Positions 35,134 through 47,152 of a DNA stretch of 64,000 nt are shown here, in pieces. The notes under the pieces were generated by a model. The model was not told the origin of the DNA and ran no database searches. It saw nothing but the letters and a program-made list of their open reading frames with translations. Origin of the DNA: Azorinus chamasolen (Eukaryota > Mollusca > Bivalvia > Cardiida > Solecurtidae); contig OY755240.1 in the NCBI GenBank assembly GCA_963576725.1, positions 60,016,633 through 60,080,632 on the forward strand. Direction: 5' to 3'. The first letter of the stretch is position 1. The number at the start of each line of letters is the position of its first letter. The translations under genes and the position numbers were made by a program.

Positions 35134-37035
35134 ATGAATGAAGTTAAAATACCTCGAATAGAACTAAAAGCTTTAAATATGCAATCTGTGTCGTCTGTAC
35201 AAGTACCCAGAAATATTTCTAATTTCTCTTCCCTTCAACCTTTTGTTCGTTTAAAACAACTTAATCTTCAGTCGGCATCATCTTTTCACTTACCATCTCT
35301 TTCTATTAATAAATGTTTTTTCAATGGACCAAGAGTTGTACTTTCACCTTTAAAATCTGTTATCCAAAATGTTTCTTCTATTCGTAAACGGTCCTTATGC
35401 AGGCGACACAGAGTGTATCCAATTATCCAAAAGTGCTTTGCTAAGAGGTGCATATGTTGTAGTAACATTTCTTGTAATTCCACTATAAAATCTACAGTTA
35501 ATGGTAGAACATTTAATGTCAAGATAAACTCAGACGTTGATTGTACTACTACTAACGTTATTTATGTTTTAACTTGAAACGCGCCTAGTTGCGGTATACA
35601 GTACGTAGGACAAACAGGACGTGCTTTGAAAACTCGATTTCGTGAGCATGCATATCAGTGTCGAAATCGTAAACTAAACAATTTTTTATACCAACACTTT
35701 CGGAAATCTGGCCATTCTTTTAAAGATGTTTTAGTACAAATTGTTGAGCATATAACATATGATAAGGAGGCGACTAGTAGCTTTAAATCGAAAGCTAGAT
35801 TTATATCTGAATTAAATTGGATCAAAAAATTGCAAACACCTTTTCCTTTAGGACTGAATGATAATATTTACCAGACTGGAAATATTTCAAAAGAACCAGA
35901 TTTAGATATTTTTTCAATTTTTTCTATTAGAAAACGCAAATCTCGATCGCATGGCATTCGCAAAAATGGTAATATTAAACGAAAATCTCGTTTGAAAATG
36001 ACTCTTCTTGATCTACATACTTTACGCCTAACTTCGGGTAAACATGCCATGCTTTCTAGACTTTCCTCCTTATCTATATGTTCATTAAAAGAAATTGACG
36101 AGCAAGCCGATAAAATTATTTTTCGATCAGATCCTCTCATAGGAACGGCTAGTTTGATACAAAGCTTTACTCTACATGTTCTCAGACCGCACATCGACAA
36201 ATTATCTGAACACCAAAGATTCTTCTTGAAAATTCCTTTTATTAATAAAGGTATTGATTTTATTGACCTCAAAGTATTTCAGAGACAAAAATGTAATTGA
36301 CACTATTCCTAAATACTTTAAAAATACAGAACCACCTATCATCTGCTACAAATATAACAAACCCATCAGAAATACAATTTTCAACTATAATAAAATTGTG
36401 GCCGACCTTAATATTAATGATAATATTCCTGATAATTGAGATTGCGCCACCTCAAAATTTTGCTATTCTCCGGCTGGTCATGTGATTACTGGTATTTTGA
36501 GATAATTAAAGATAAACGTCTACGATCTCTTTTGAATAAAGGTCCCAAATATAGAATACCATCCTTGATAGATTTTAACTCTTGTCGAGTTCAGATTGCG
36601 GAGGCTTTACAAAATTTTAGAATTAAATGGTGTCGAAGAGAACATGTTGAGTCTAATGCCCTTTCTTGTTGGAAAAAACTAATTTTTGATATAATTGATA
36701 AACGCATTTCCTTTTACAGCTCTAATAAACACCTTCTTCCACCTAAACCTAGAACTTCATTTAGACATCTTAAAAAGGGTTTACAGGATTTCCATTCAAA
36801 ATACGTTTTTGTTCCTGCTGATAAGGCATCAAATAATGTGATTATTATTTGACGATTACATTATATCGATGTCTTGAAGCAGGAAATTATTAATACCAAG
36901 TCATACATTTCAGTTACCACTGACGAAAAGACCATCATTTCAGACCATGTCAAAAAGTGTGAACAATTTGGAACCGATATTAAAATTACACAACATAAAC
37001 TTCCTACTATGTATTGGTTACCAAAACTACATAAA
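35134..37035 (+). mobile_element. Naiad (Penelope-like) N-terminal half with in-frame TGA codons
   Basis: Reads from ATG at 35134 through an N-terminal region, a GIY-YIG endonuclease (CGIQYVGQTGRALKTRFREH, H172, H188), a linker with SPAGHVITG and the start of RT (ADKASNN, LPTMYWLPKLHK). This EN-before-RT order defines Naiad-type PLEs. Three in-frame stops are all TGA: 35575-35577 (VLT-TGA-NAPSC, first Cys of the PLE CCHH motif), 36437-36439 (PDN-TGA-DC, first Cys of the CxC linker motif) and 36850-36852 (before RLHYIDVLKQEI). This is the pattern of selenocysteine Naiads described from clams. Two compensating frameshifts (about 36265-36290 and 36495-36505) show this copy is not fully functional. 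It breaks off after LHK at 37035. Confidence 0.88.
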
Positions 37036-37060
37036 TCAAAGTACCGAAAGTACTAATGGG

Positions 37061-37072
37061 GGGGGGGGGGCG
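37061..37072 (+). repeat. Left inverted repeat of the 18.4-kb interval
   Basis: GGGGGGGGCGAT, inverted relative to ATCGCCCCCCCC at 55461-55472. Just outside it lie AAT and a hairpin AGTAC-CGAAA-GTACT (37040-37054), then the last Naiad codon at 37035. Confidence 0.55.
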
Positions 37073-37429
37073 ATCAAGGTATATACACACAGAAACTCCT
37101 GTTGGATGCAGGAAAACACTCCAATGTTCTATCACAAGGAAACGGAGGAATAAAAACAGATTGGTATATTATAACATCATTTATTGGTTCATAAAACAGA
37201 AAACTATTGCAAATGTATTATTGAGCTGTTTGAAAAGACTAGCATATATAAAGGTTAATGTTCTAGAAGGCTTCCCTGAGTGCATATATAATGGAATTCT
37301 GAGATCAAATGAAAGACTAGGTTAGACAAGGTGTCCTTTCTACATCTGGGGTTTGGTGCATATTTATTGTAACTGTTAACATAAGTATTTTCATTTGTCT
37401 TCTATATTTTGTTGTCTGCTTTATGTTTT

Positions 37430-38490
37430 TTGCTTGGTGTACACATTGTGTAATGACAAGGGACCCCTGTTTGCATACCATATGCCATACAATGGTGTAT
37501 TACAAACGTATATATAATTTATGTAACTGTAGAACACAATTGCTTTTAAAATGGCTAGCATGTAAAAAGGTTGATTTTGACATATCATATGCACTAAGTG
37601 TAGACCAACACCAGGGACTGGTGTTGGTGCACGCCATGAGTGATGACAAAATGTACCCGTTATATGTACCATTGGCAATCTAAACATATTCACTCTAACT
37701 AAAAAACACTAATGGTTTAAGAAAATGGCACGCATGTAAAAGGCCTGATGTGGACTTATGCACTAATCACTTTAACTAAAGAACACTACCGGATTTAGGA
37801 AATGGTATGCATGTAAAAGGCCCGATGTGGACATATGCACTATGTGTAGACCCAGACCAGCGATTGGTGTTGGTGTACACATTGTGTAATGACAAAAGGG
37901 GCCCCTTTTTTGCATACCATATGCCTTACAAGTGTGCATTACAAACTTATACATAATCTCTGTAACTGTGGAACACAATTGGTTTTAGAAATGGTCGGCA
38001 TCACGCAATTAAGTAAATATGGACATATGCACAAAGTATATACCTAGACCAGCGACTGGGTTTTGTTTTGGTCTTGTGTGATCAATGACTATACAATGGT
38101 ATACCATAAACCTATATAATTGCTCATTCTTATAAGACCTCTGAATGTTTTTAGACATATATGTAAACATCACTTTTTGAAACCCTTTGAATATAAAGAG
38201 CATTTATTCCAATGGAGTATAAGCTCTACATATCCCGATGATTTTAAATTTTTGACACATGCACATGATGTAGATCCAGTCTAGTGTCAGGTCTTGGTTT
38301 TGGATATGTCTGATTATCAAACTAACCTTTATAACTGGAATTGTTGGCTGTACAATGGTAACCAATGATTGGTCTTGGTGTATGCATTGTGTGATGACAT
38401 ATTTATCTTTTTTTCATATTTGCATGGCCATAAAATAGTACATTACAAATGTATACATATTCCCTCTATCCGAAGAACACATGCAAATAT
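37430..38490. repeat. Degenerate tandem repeat, about 200-bp unit
   Basis: Repeated blocks GTGTACACATTGTGTAATGA, CATACCATATGCC, CATTACAAACTTATACATAA, GAACACAATTGGTTTTA and GGACATATGCACTA recur five or six times with substantial decay. 37073-37430 shows nothing recognisable. Confidence 0.65.
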
Positions 38491-38597
38491 ACAGAGAGGA
38501 CATTGCTGTAGTAACCAGACAGTGTAAGCACATAACACCAGACAATGTAAGCACATAACAATTAATAAAGCTTATTAGAGATAAAACTTTGTTAGAA

Positions 38598-40146
38598 CAA
38601 GATGTGTTTGTGAAACACTATGCCCCCTCGATATGATATTTGACCCTAAAGGATTACCTTGATCTTGACATGTCACTCCTCAAACTGTGCAGCTTCATGG
38701 GGTACACATGCATATCACATATCATGTCTGTATCTCTACTGGTTCAAAAGTTATGGCCAATGTTAAAGTTGGTGACCTTTAACCATGAAGGATGACCTTG
38801 ACCTTGGCATGCCACCCCTCAAACTGTGCAGCCAAATGAGAAACACATGTATACCAACTATCAAGTCTGTATCTCTACTGGTTCAAAAGTTATGGCCAAT
38901 GTTAAAGTCGGTGACCTTTGACCCTGAAAGATGACCTTGACCTTGAAATGTCACCCCAAACTGTGCAGCTTCATGAGATACACATGCATACCAAATGTCA
39001 AGTCTGCATCTACAGGTTCAAAAGTTACTGCCAATGTTAAAGTCGGTGACCTTTGACCCTAAAAGATGACCTTTACCTTGACATGTTGCCCCTCAAAATG
39101 TGCAGCTTCATGAGATACACATGCATACCATATATCAAGACTCTATCTCTATTGGTTCAAAAGTTATGGCCAATTTGAAGTTGGTGACCTTTGACCCTGA
39201 AGGATGACCTTGACATTTCACCCCTCAAACTGTGCAGCTTCATGAGATACACAAGCTTGCCACATATCAAGTCTATATCTGTACTGGTTCAAAAGTTATT
39301 GCCAATGTTAAAGTCAGTGATTTTACCCATATGTTTGATCTCTGACCTTTAAGGATGACCTCGACCTTGTCATGTTACCCCTCAAAATGTGCGGCTTTAT
39401 GAGATACATATGCATGCCAAATATCAAGTCTCTATCTGTACTTGCTCAAAAGTTATGACCAATGTTAAAGTCGGTGATTTGACCCATGTGTTTGACCTCT
39501 GACTTTTAAAAATGACCTTGACATGTCACCCCTCAGAATGTGCGGCTTTATGCGATACATATGCATGCCAAATATCAAGTCACTAGCTGTACTGGCTCAA
39601 AAGTTATGACCAATGTTAAAGTTACAGACAAAGAAACAGACAATTTGACCTTTGACCCTGAAGGATGACCTTGACCTTGACATTTCACCCCTCAAAATGT
39701 GCAGCTTCATAAAGCTCAAAAGTTATGACCAATGTTAAAGTTGTGTTAAAGTTACAGACAAAAAAACCCAGACAATTTGACCTTTGACCCTGAAGGATGA
39801 CGTTGACATGTCACCCCCTCAAAATGTGCGACTTCATGAGATACACAAGCATGCCAAATATCAAGTCTCTATCTCTACTGGTCCAAAAGTTATGGCCAAT
39901 GTTAAAGTCGGTGATTTGACCTATATATTTAACCTCCGACCTTGAAGGATGACCTTTACCTTGACATGTCACCCCTCAAAATGTGCGGCTTTATGAGATA
40001 CATATGCATACCAAATCTCTATCTGTACTGGCTCAAAAGTTATGACCAATGTTAAAGTTGCTGACAAACAAACAGACAAACAAACAAACAGACAGGGCAA
40101 AAACAATATGCCCCCCATATCTGATCGGGGGGGGGGCATAAAAATA
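38598..40146 (-). mobile_element. Pearl/HINE-like element, long tandem array
   Basis: Left hairpin GTGTTT-GTG-AAACAC (38604-38618) followed by TATGCCCCC; right end GGGGGGGGGGCATA. Inside are about nine units of ~150 bp with CACCCCTCAAA-TGTGCAGC, CATATCAAGTCT, CTCAAAAGTTATGGCCAA and TGACCTTGACCTT blocks. It lies inside the 18.4-kb interval that splits the Naiad. Confidence 0.75.
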
Positions 40147-40807
40147 CATATTATTCTTGATACATGTACTTGGCATGTTCTTATCTTGTTTATTAAAAGA
40201 CTAATCCTATACTGGCGATAAACACATTAAACATTGCACATATTTAAAGACATTACATTTTACATAGTTAAACAGTTTCATAGAAACCACATAGTATAAG
40301 TACATTGGACATTGTGATTAGTAAAGGCAGTTTTAAAGTATTTAGAAACTTCCTGTGGAATTTTTTTGCACAAATTTCAAGGCCAAAACTGTACATTTTT
40401 GTATCGTTGCTTAACAGAGCCCTGACTGTATTTGTAACCATCTTCCATTGAAGTACTTAAATTAGGAACCTGCAGCATACTTTTTGCAAAAGGCAATGTA
40501 CCTTTAAACAAGGAACCTGTAGCATAGTTTTGCAAAAGGTTTGTTTTATCTTGTACAAAAAGTATACTTGGCAGTACATACTTGACACAGAATGGTAATA
40601 TAATATGTAATGAATAGAGACAACTTACAAATGTTATATATATTGCAGCAAAGTAAAACCTGTATCGACAACCGACAGATTATAACCTAGATATGAAGTT
40701 TGATATAACTGAAAGTTATACATATTGCTAATTTGGGAAAAACATTATAGTTTAAACTGTGTTAAATTTGCAGCAACTGTTGATTGAGACAGTATTTATA
40801 ACACGAG

Positions 40808-41086
40808 TAGTTTAACCCTTTCCCTGTTCTGTATTTAGGCCAAATGTGAATACCTACTGAATATTCATTAACAAAATAGATCTGAATATTCATTAACAAA
40901 ATAGATATAAAGAAATATGGAAGGTGAAACATTGTAGACATTTTAGAAAGTAAAGAACCAGATCTATAAAATTCTATTAGCAAACAGAGTAGACCCTGAT
41001 CAGACGGCTCCTCTAGGAGCCGTCTGATCTGGGTCTACTCTGTTTGCAAATGCGCGAAAACACGTTTATATGAGGGAAAGGGTTAA
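40808..41086. mobile_element. TTAA MITE, CAGACGGCTCC hairpin type
   Basis: TTTAACCCTTTCCCTGTTC to GAGGGAAAGGGTTAAA. The core is a near-perfect hairpin of about 35-bp arms containing CAAACAGAGTAGACC, TGATCAGACGGCTCC and AGGAGCCGTCTGATC. A 27-bp segment (TGAATATTCATTAACAAAAT) is duplicated inside. Confidence 0.82.
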
Positions 41087-41562
41087 ATCCGATATATATA
41101 TATATATACAGAACAATGTAGAATATTCACTCTTGGTAATTCTTCTAAATCTTATGACTAGAAATGTAGGCTACAAAAATGACTTTTAATGTAGACAACA
41201 TTGTTAAATTGTAGTTTCAATAGAATACTTTGACAGTACATGCAGCATACTATTTCTAGGCAATAGGCACATTTGTAAAGAGCAATATCACTGGAATATA
41301 GTAAATATATTCATACACCTTGAAACATACTTCTAATGATATATAACATGTCTGGTCATACACAGCAAACAATAAAAGGTAACATATACTTGAAATGAAA
41401 AGTACCCTTTTATAAAATACATAACAAGTAGTGATGAAATGCAGTAAAAAGTAAAAATGTTATTTATATCGTGGCACACTGAAACATCAGTTGCCCTCTG
41501 GCAACAGTTATAATTGCCGTCAAGCAAGGTATATTTTAAGATCTCATCAATATTTGAACAGT

Positions 41563-41781
41563 TTAACCCATTCCCTCATAGGCTATTTTTAGACCAAACC
41601 TCTTTTAAATAAATCTACCGAAAATGAGCATTAACTAGAGAAAAGACTTTTTTCAGAAGTTTGTAGTTCGAAACTTTGTGATAAATAAAGCATTTGGTCC
41701 TATAGGAGCAATTGCTCTATTTATCACAGTAGTTTCACAAAGTGACTTTTACAAAGTCGTCAATATGAGGGAATGGGTTAT
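41563..41781. mobile_element. TTAA MITE, AGAGCATTTGCTCC-type core
   Basis: TTAACCCATTCCCTCATAGG to GAGGGAATGGGTTA with a partly decayed central hairpin (GGTCCTATAGGAGCAATTGC). Confidence 0.75.
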
Positions 41782-41802
41782 GGAGGTCACTTGAATAAGA
41801 GG

Positions 41803-41942
41803 TTAAAATATGGCCTAAGGTGTGCCTTCTGGTCATAATGGCATACCTGGTGCCATAATAGTCCAAGGGCTTTAGCAAGAAGGCTATTGTGACATCAGGT
41901 GTGCCATTATGACCAGAAGGCACACACAGGCCATATTTTGAC
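41803..41942. mobile_element. Foldback element with 45-bp arms
   Basis: AAAATATGGCCTAAGGTGTG and GTGCCTTCTGGTCATAATGG are mirrored by CCATTATGACCAGAAGGCAC and GGCCATATTTT. It directly follows a TTAA MITE. Confidence 0.78.
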
Positions 41943-43289
41943 CTTTTTATTGAATATCTTGCACTTTTTAATATATCTAGATCCATATGCCACCTTTCAT
42001 TTCAATACAATCTAGATCTAGATCCCAACAAACCACAGAAATAGATCTAGAACTTCCGATGGACGACATGAAATTATGACGTCACACTGTCATTTTTGAA
42101 TAACATAAACAAAGTCAGGTAGATCTAGTACCGATCGATACAAACAAAATAATTGATTTTTAATAGAACTTTACGATTGTATAAACTTTAGGATTGTCCA
42201 GTTCTAGAATACGATTTGATAACGACGTCAACCTCATTCTCCGGCCATGTTTGAATAGATCTAGATCTATGTTGCTAACATTAACGCACTGCACGTGAAA
42301 AAGATCGTGGACCGATTATGGATAATCGGCCCACCGGGCCATTATGGATCGGTCACATGACTCCGTATTGACAGTTTTTTACGGCAATTTTGTTACTATT
42401 TATAAGGGTATACAATAAGTTCTACTAAAGACTATTTCTGAAAATTATCACTTTTGACTGCCCAGTAATTGTTGAGAAAAATAACAGGTTTTTCTTTTGG
42501 TTTCTATAGCAACCAGAATTGCATTGTTGAATGGACCCATTTGAACACAATCTATAGGTGACTAGCACATTAACTTTTAGAGTAGATGTTTAATTTACTT
42601 ATTCACGACTGTGCCAGGTGAGCTAGAAACAATGATACACTGAACACTGAACACTATGGTGGTCACTTTTTGGTCCCATCTAACAATACATTATTTATCA
42701 ACACTAAAGGCTGGTATATTTCATGCTTTAAAGAAGCAGTATATCAAATGTATGTTAGATTTATGAAAGCTGTTGTATGATTACCGTATACTATGACATG
42801 CAGCAAACAGCAGCTAGCTATATGTAATGGTGTATGGAGTAGATGTGCTTTTTAGAGCTGTTTGGATTGTAATATCACTGTTGTATGTAATTTGACAAAT
42901 TTTTACAACCATGGTACTTTAAGCATTTCTAATATGTATGTTATAATGGCATACCTGTTATAAAATATTAAGTATACTAGATATCAAAACATAATGATAA
43001 ACATTGTATACAACGTGAAATAGTACAACCTTTGTGTAACACAACATTGTATGTAAATCTGACCTTTACAGTAGGGTATCTGTAACACTTAAAGCATATT
43101 ATATAGACATGGGAAAGGCCACACACCCAGTGTTCTCAATAACAATCAGACAGCAGCCATAAATAATAGGTTCAAATCGGATTTTCAACGTGTAAAATTT
43201 GTAAAGAAATATGAAATGAAAGATGGAAGTTAGAAGCAATATATGCTTGACATAATAAAAAGGTTTAAGATGGAGAGAAAGCAGTGTTT

Positions 43290-43526
43290 TCATTCTGCTT
43301 TGGTGGAAATGTGCAGAACATCACTGCCTTTCATAGTGATAGATAATTCTACTGGCCCCTTGACCGTTAGTTCTTCTAATGGTATGTTGTCACCAACTGC
43401 TGTGCCCAACAATTCCGCACTGACTTTAAGTATGTTGTTATTTGTAAGCAGAAGTTCAGCGTCACTGCCATCTACACTGACAGCCTCCACAGTTACATTG
43501 TCTGTCACCAATGGGGCTTCACATTT
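43290..43526 (-). CDS. OB-fold (RPA-like) protein, last exon
   Basis: Minus strand. The exon starts after TTTTTCCAG and runs 78 codons from KCEAPLVTDNVTVEAVSVDG to a TGA stop at 43290, in phase with the exon at 46008-45790. It alternates short hydrophobic strands with loops (LLLTNNNILKVSAELLG, VKGPVELSITMKG), consistent with a further small beta domain. With the two upstream exons it gives a protein of about 297 residues. The reading frame is intact. I do not recognise a named orthologue. The probable fold follows from the preceding exons. Confidence 0.72.
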   Translation of the reverse strand, partial: KCEAPLVTDNVTVEAVSVDGSDAELLLTNNNILKVSAELLGTAVGDNIPLEELTVKGPVELSITMKGSDVLHISTKAE

Positions 43527-44052
43527 CTGGAAAAATATAAATTTGGGCATGTTTATAGTTGATAACCAGATCTAGGGATTAGTGCAAACCACTGCAACTT
43601 GTAGGCTTAATACACATGCAGCACCAACGCTCGTGATTTGGTGCTTGTCCAGCTAAATTGATTCTTTTGTAATTAATAAATCAAATAAAGGTCAAAATTG
43701 TTCACTAAAGAGTTATGGTTCTGATGTAGTGGCCTTTCCCTCAAAGAAATCTACTTAGCTATGAGGTTTCATGTTGATACCTCTTATACTTTTCGAGTAA
43801 TGAGCTACATTAGAATTTATGCAAGACGACATCAATGACAATGCCAAAAATTCAGTGATCACTATAGCTTTACTTTTGTTTGAAACAGATAAGCTGAAAT
43901 TGATTTGCACCATGTATGAGAAAGGGATATAACTAAAATAGTGAAGGCAGAGTTATGGACCTTGTTCATGGCATTTTTTGTACACATGAAAGTCAATCTA
44001 ATTCATAGTAGAATAGGGAGATATTGGCCAAGGAAGAATATATGAAAGAGGA

Positions 44053-44260
44053 CAAGAGCACCGCAAGCGGGTGCCAACGCTCGTCTGTCATCATTGTCAA
44101 GATGAACATGCATACCTACAAGAGCACCGCAAGCGGGTGCCAACACTCGTCTGTCATCATTGTCAAGATGAACATGCATACCTACAAGACCACCGCAAGC
44201 GGGTGCCAATGCTTATTTTCGTATGTGTGGATAGGCCTTGTCAAGATGAACACGTATACC
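44053..44260. repeat. 66-bp tandem repeat, three units
   Basis: Units start at 44053, 44119 and 44185 (exact 66-base period for the first two). Each has ACCGCAAGCGGGTGCCAA, CATCATTGTCAAGATGAAC and CATACCTACAAG; the third decays after GTGCCAA. The period is a multiple of three, so frames stay open across it, but this is intronic repeat DNA of the OB-fold gene. Confidence 0.85.
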
Positions 44261-44432
44261 AAAATGAAGGTTGTAAATGAGAAATTGAAGAAGTTAAATG
44301 TTAAGATTTCGGACGAAGACTATGACGACAACGCGGACGCTGGATTGACAGTCTTTGTATTTCTATAATCCTCATACAATATTACTTGTTGGGAGTATTA
44401 TTTATTACTAGCAAATATGAAAGTATAAGAAT

Positions 44433-44572
44433 TGTCTAGTTTTGAAACCCTTCTGATAACAGAGCATTTGGTTGGTACTTTTAGCAAATGCTTTATTTAT
44501 CATTATAGGTTCCAAAAGTGGCTTTTACAGAGTGTGAGAAGGGACAGTTTTGAGGGAATGGATTATTATTAA
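44433..44572. mobile_element. TTAA MITE, decayed
   Basis: Retains AGAGCATTTGG, AAGTGGCTTTTACAGAGTGT and the end GAGGGAATGGATTA. A further partial end (GTGGCTTTTACAGAGTGTCG to GAGGGAAAGGGTTA) is at 44822-44876. Confidence 0.6.
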
Positions 44573-45238
44573 ATTTTCAATTATTTGATAACAGGAAATA
44601 TCGATAAATCAGGTAGAATACAATTCCAGGTAATCCATGCTTGATGCTAGTTGAAATGATCATTTAGAACACTACTTTTGGTGGAGCATGAAAATATGTA
44701 AAATCACCAATTGAATACAAACTAGGCAATCTAGGCGCATAACTCTGTTAATTGCAGTGGGCATGCTGATCATTAAATTTCAAAGAATGATTTATTATGT
44801 TTGTCTATCATAACTAGTTCAATCAGTGGCTTTTACAGAGTGTCGGAAGATACAGATTTGAGGGAAAGGGTTATTATATGAAATGTCAATTATTTGACTA
44901 CAGGAAATTGAGATCAGACAGAATACAATTTCAAATAATTGATGCACGGTTAAATTGATTATTGAGAATATTACATTGGCTGAGCATGAAAATATGTAAA
45001 ACGACAAATTGCATTTAAACTAGTCCCGTGACTCCGTAAACGTTCACCGCAGATGGGTGAAAATGCAAAGGTGCACAAATGTGCATGCTGATCAATAAAT
45101 TCAAAAGGTTGTAACTGTCAAGCATTAATGGTTCCAACATTACCTCACAATCCTATTTTTTTTTCATTTGTCACAATTTTTATCTCATAACTCTGTATGT
45201 TACATGTAGTTGGATTGAAAAACACAAGTGCAAAAAGG

Positions 45239-45416
45239 TACAGTAAAACCTCTCTATAACGACCACTGAATTATGTTAATTAGTAGGTGTTATGGACAGG
45301 TGGTTGCTTAAAACAAGGTGGAAGTAAAACAGAACCTTGCTTTAAGCATCCACCTGCCTTTCACTCAAAATACTTGATGTAATTTAGTGGTCATTATAGA
45401 GAGATTTTACTGTATA
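45239..45416. mobile_element. Pogo/Tigger-like MITE, related family
   Basis: GTACAGTAAAACCTCTCTAT to ATAGAGAGATTTTACTGTA, with internal GTGGTTGCTTAAAACAAGG mirrored by CCTTGCTTTAAGC. It lies in the 2.3-kb intron of the OB-fold gene. Confidence 0.8.
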
Positions 45417-45789
45417 TACAGCTTAGTAAATTTCACCGAATATCAATTTAATAGTAATAGTGTTAAAGTTGTGTGTGAAAAAACTTTAAATTCTACTTTT
45501 TTCCGCAGAAATCGAGGTCTGTAACTCTGCATGTGTTAGATGTGGTGCTATGTTAATACCAAGGTACACAAGTACTGTCAATGAAATGTAGTGATATGGC
45601 TTTCTGGACAAAATGCAGGACAAACGTTCATACCATACATACAGACATACATGTATGCATAGATATCTGCATATTTATACATATCCATAATTAGGGTTAC
45701 AAAGCAATATTGTTAGGTGTTTGGTTATAAAGCTCTACTAATGTTAGAGATGTTAAGGGTTTTTTATGTATCAAAGAAATATATCAAAC

Positions 45790-46008
45790 CTTTATGGTCG
45801 TAGTGCCTGTTGTGGACAGTGATGCCCGGTTCTGGTAGAAATTAACAGTTACATCTGTAACTTCTATGTAGTCATCTGTGTGACAGTCAACTTGTGTATT
45901 CTCGCGCCAGAGTGACACCTGTGCCTGTGCAGTTCCATCATGTACAACAATTTGTTTCAACTGGACATTGTTGCCCGCCCTGGTCGAAATTGTTCTGACC
46001 TGCTCTTC
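45790..46008 (-). CDS. OB-fold (RPA-like) protein, middle exon
   Basis: Minus strand, 73 codons, acceptor CATTTCAG and donor AAAG/GTTTGA, phase 0 at both ends. It encodes EEQVRTISTRAGNNVQLKQI and then VVHDGTAQAQVSLWRENTQV, an arrangement of strand, D-x-T turn and L-W that is characteristic of RPA70-type OB folds, which bind single-stranded DNA. It continues DDYIEVTDVTVNFYQNRASL, the usual later strands with a Y-x-N/G turn. The OB-fold assignment is firm from the pattern. A link to replication protein A itself is by similarity only, and RPA-like OB proteins are also carried by Helitron/Helentron transposons. Confidence 0.78.
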
Positions 46009-46142
46009 CTGAAATGCATGGACAAAATACATGATGTATGGCTAGAGAAAAATCAAAGGGTTATAACCCGGCAGACGGTAATAACTGATGCAATAGGTAC
46101 GTCTTGCCCATGGATGTTCACTTGCTAGTATTAGTTACAAGG

Positions 46143-46262
46143 AAATTTGGCAGGGTGTACGGGCTGGTCTGACCGAGTTAGATCCCGTTTTTCCCGAGGT
46201 GTTAGCCGAAGGAAATACGTGATCTAACCCGGTCATACCAGCCTGTACACCCTGCCAAATTA
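46143..46262. mobile_element. Foldback element with about 45-bp arms
   Basis: TTTGGCAGGGTGTACGGGCT and GGTCTGACCGAGTTAGATC are mirrored by GATCTAACCCGGTCATACC and AGCCTGTACACCCTGCCAAA. It lies just upstream of the middle OB-fold exon, in the intron. Confidence 0.78.
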
Positions 46263-47152
46263 CGTGTAACAAATTTATTACCAGTCAAAGATCCGATTCA
46301 CCTAATTTAAAAATGAACAACTCTTATGTTTGCTTACATTAGATCTCTAATTCTATGACGACATGACAAGGAAAACATAATGTCATCACAGAGCAAATAC
46401 GACGTCGCCTCAGAGCAATTCCAAAAGAATCAGTCAAACTTCACTCGTAAACATTTGAGTTTAAACGATTAGACGTTGTACTGCGAAGTTGATAGTGTCA
46501 AAGTGAGGAACATATCAGTAACAATTTTATACGTTTATTTTTGATTACTTGGTTGTAATCTGTCCAGCATTAATAGAGTAAGGCTGACGAAATTTCGAAT
46601 CAACGCTAAAAACAAAAACAACACAAATAACGCCACGTGTCCAATTTGAATTCTGAAATATCTGAGGAAGCCGCTGAATACGGTTCTGTACACCCCGGCA
46701 GTTTTTGGCAAACTGACCAATCGAATTCCAAGGATTTACTCTTACTGGTATTAATAAGAAGTTATTCCCTGTTTAATATTCATGCAAGACTTCTCCCAAT
46801 ATAGAGAAATCTTCAAATAATTTTTCATTCTGTTATTCAGAACATATTATTTGGTGGTTATTCCATAAGTGTCGTCTCTGAGCTGCTAGAAGTTATAAGC
46901 AAACATTGTAAACTCTGATCAGACATCTATTTATGGAGCTTCCTGATCTGGGTCTACTCTGTTCAAATGCAGATGCATTAAAAGGCAGGTCTATGAGATA
47001 GGGTAACATTTCTGAATTTTGGTACAAGATTCTGCAGAGAATGAATTATAATATGCTATGACATTAGTTTTAAGATTTTTCATATGTAAATTAATAAGTT
47101 AGTTCATTGGAGATATGAAGGCCAACAGAACAGACCCTGATCAGAGGGCTGT

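Larger units (their letters stand above)
40147..43289. other. 3' flank of the OB-fold gene
   Basis: Apart from the TTAA MITE, the foldback at 41803-41942 and a (TA)n run at 41090-41108, there is an imperfect palindrome at 42313-42358 (GACCGATTATGGATAATCGG ... CATTATGGATCGGTC). No gene seen. Confidence 0.55.

Noticed and set aside
35575..35577. TGA as an ordinary nonsense mutation
   Set aside because: Possible for one codon, but all three non-frameshift stops are TGA at conserved sites, two of them metal-binding cysteines.
35868..36272. 134-codon minus-strand ORF opposite the Naiad endonuclease
   Set aside because: Shadow of the plus-strand Naiad frame; no independent motif.
35578..36300. 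GIY-YIG domain as a host endonuclease gene
   Set aside because: It continues into PLE linker and RT motifs in one frame, so it belongs to the retroelement.
38598..40146. CRISPR-like regularly spaced repeats
   Set aside because: Units are contiguous, diverged and ~150 bp long without unique spacers, and the genome is eukaryotic.
44024..44368. Open frames with a 22-residue repeat
   Set aside because: The 66-bp DNA repeat keeps frames open by chance. It lies in an intron of the OB-fold gene and the frames are open on both strands.
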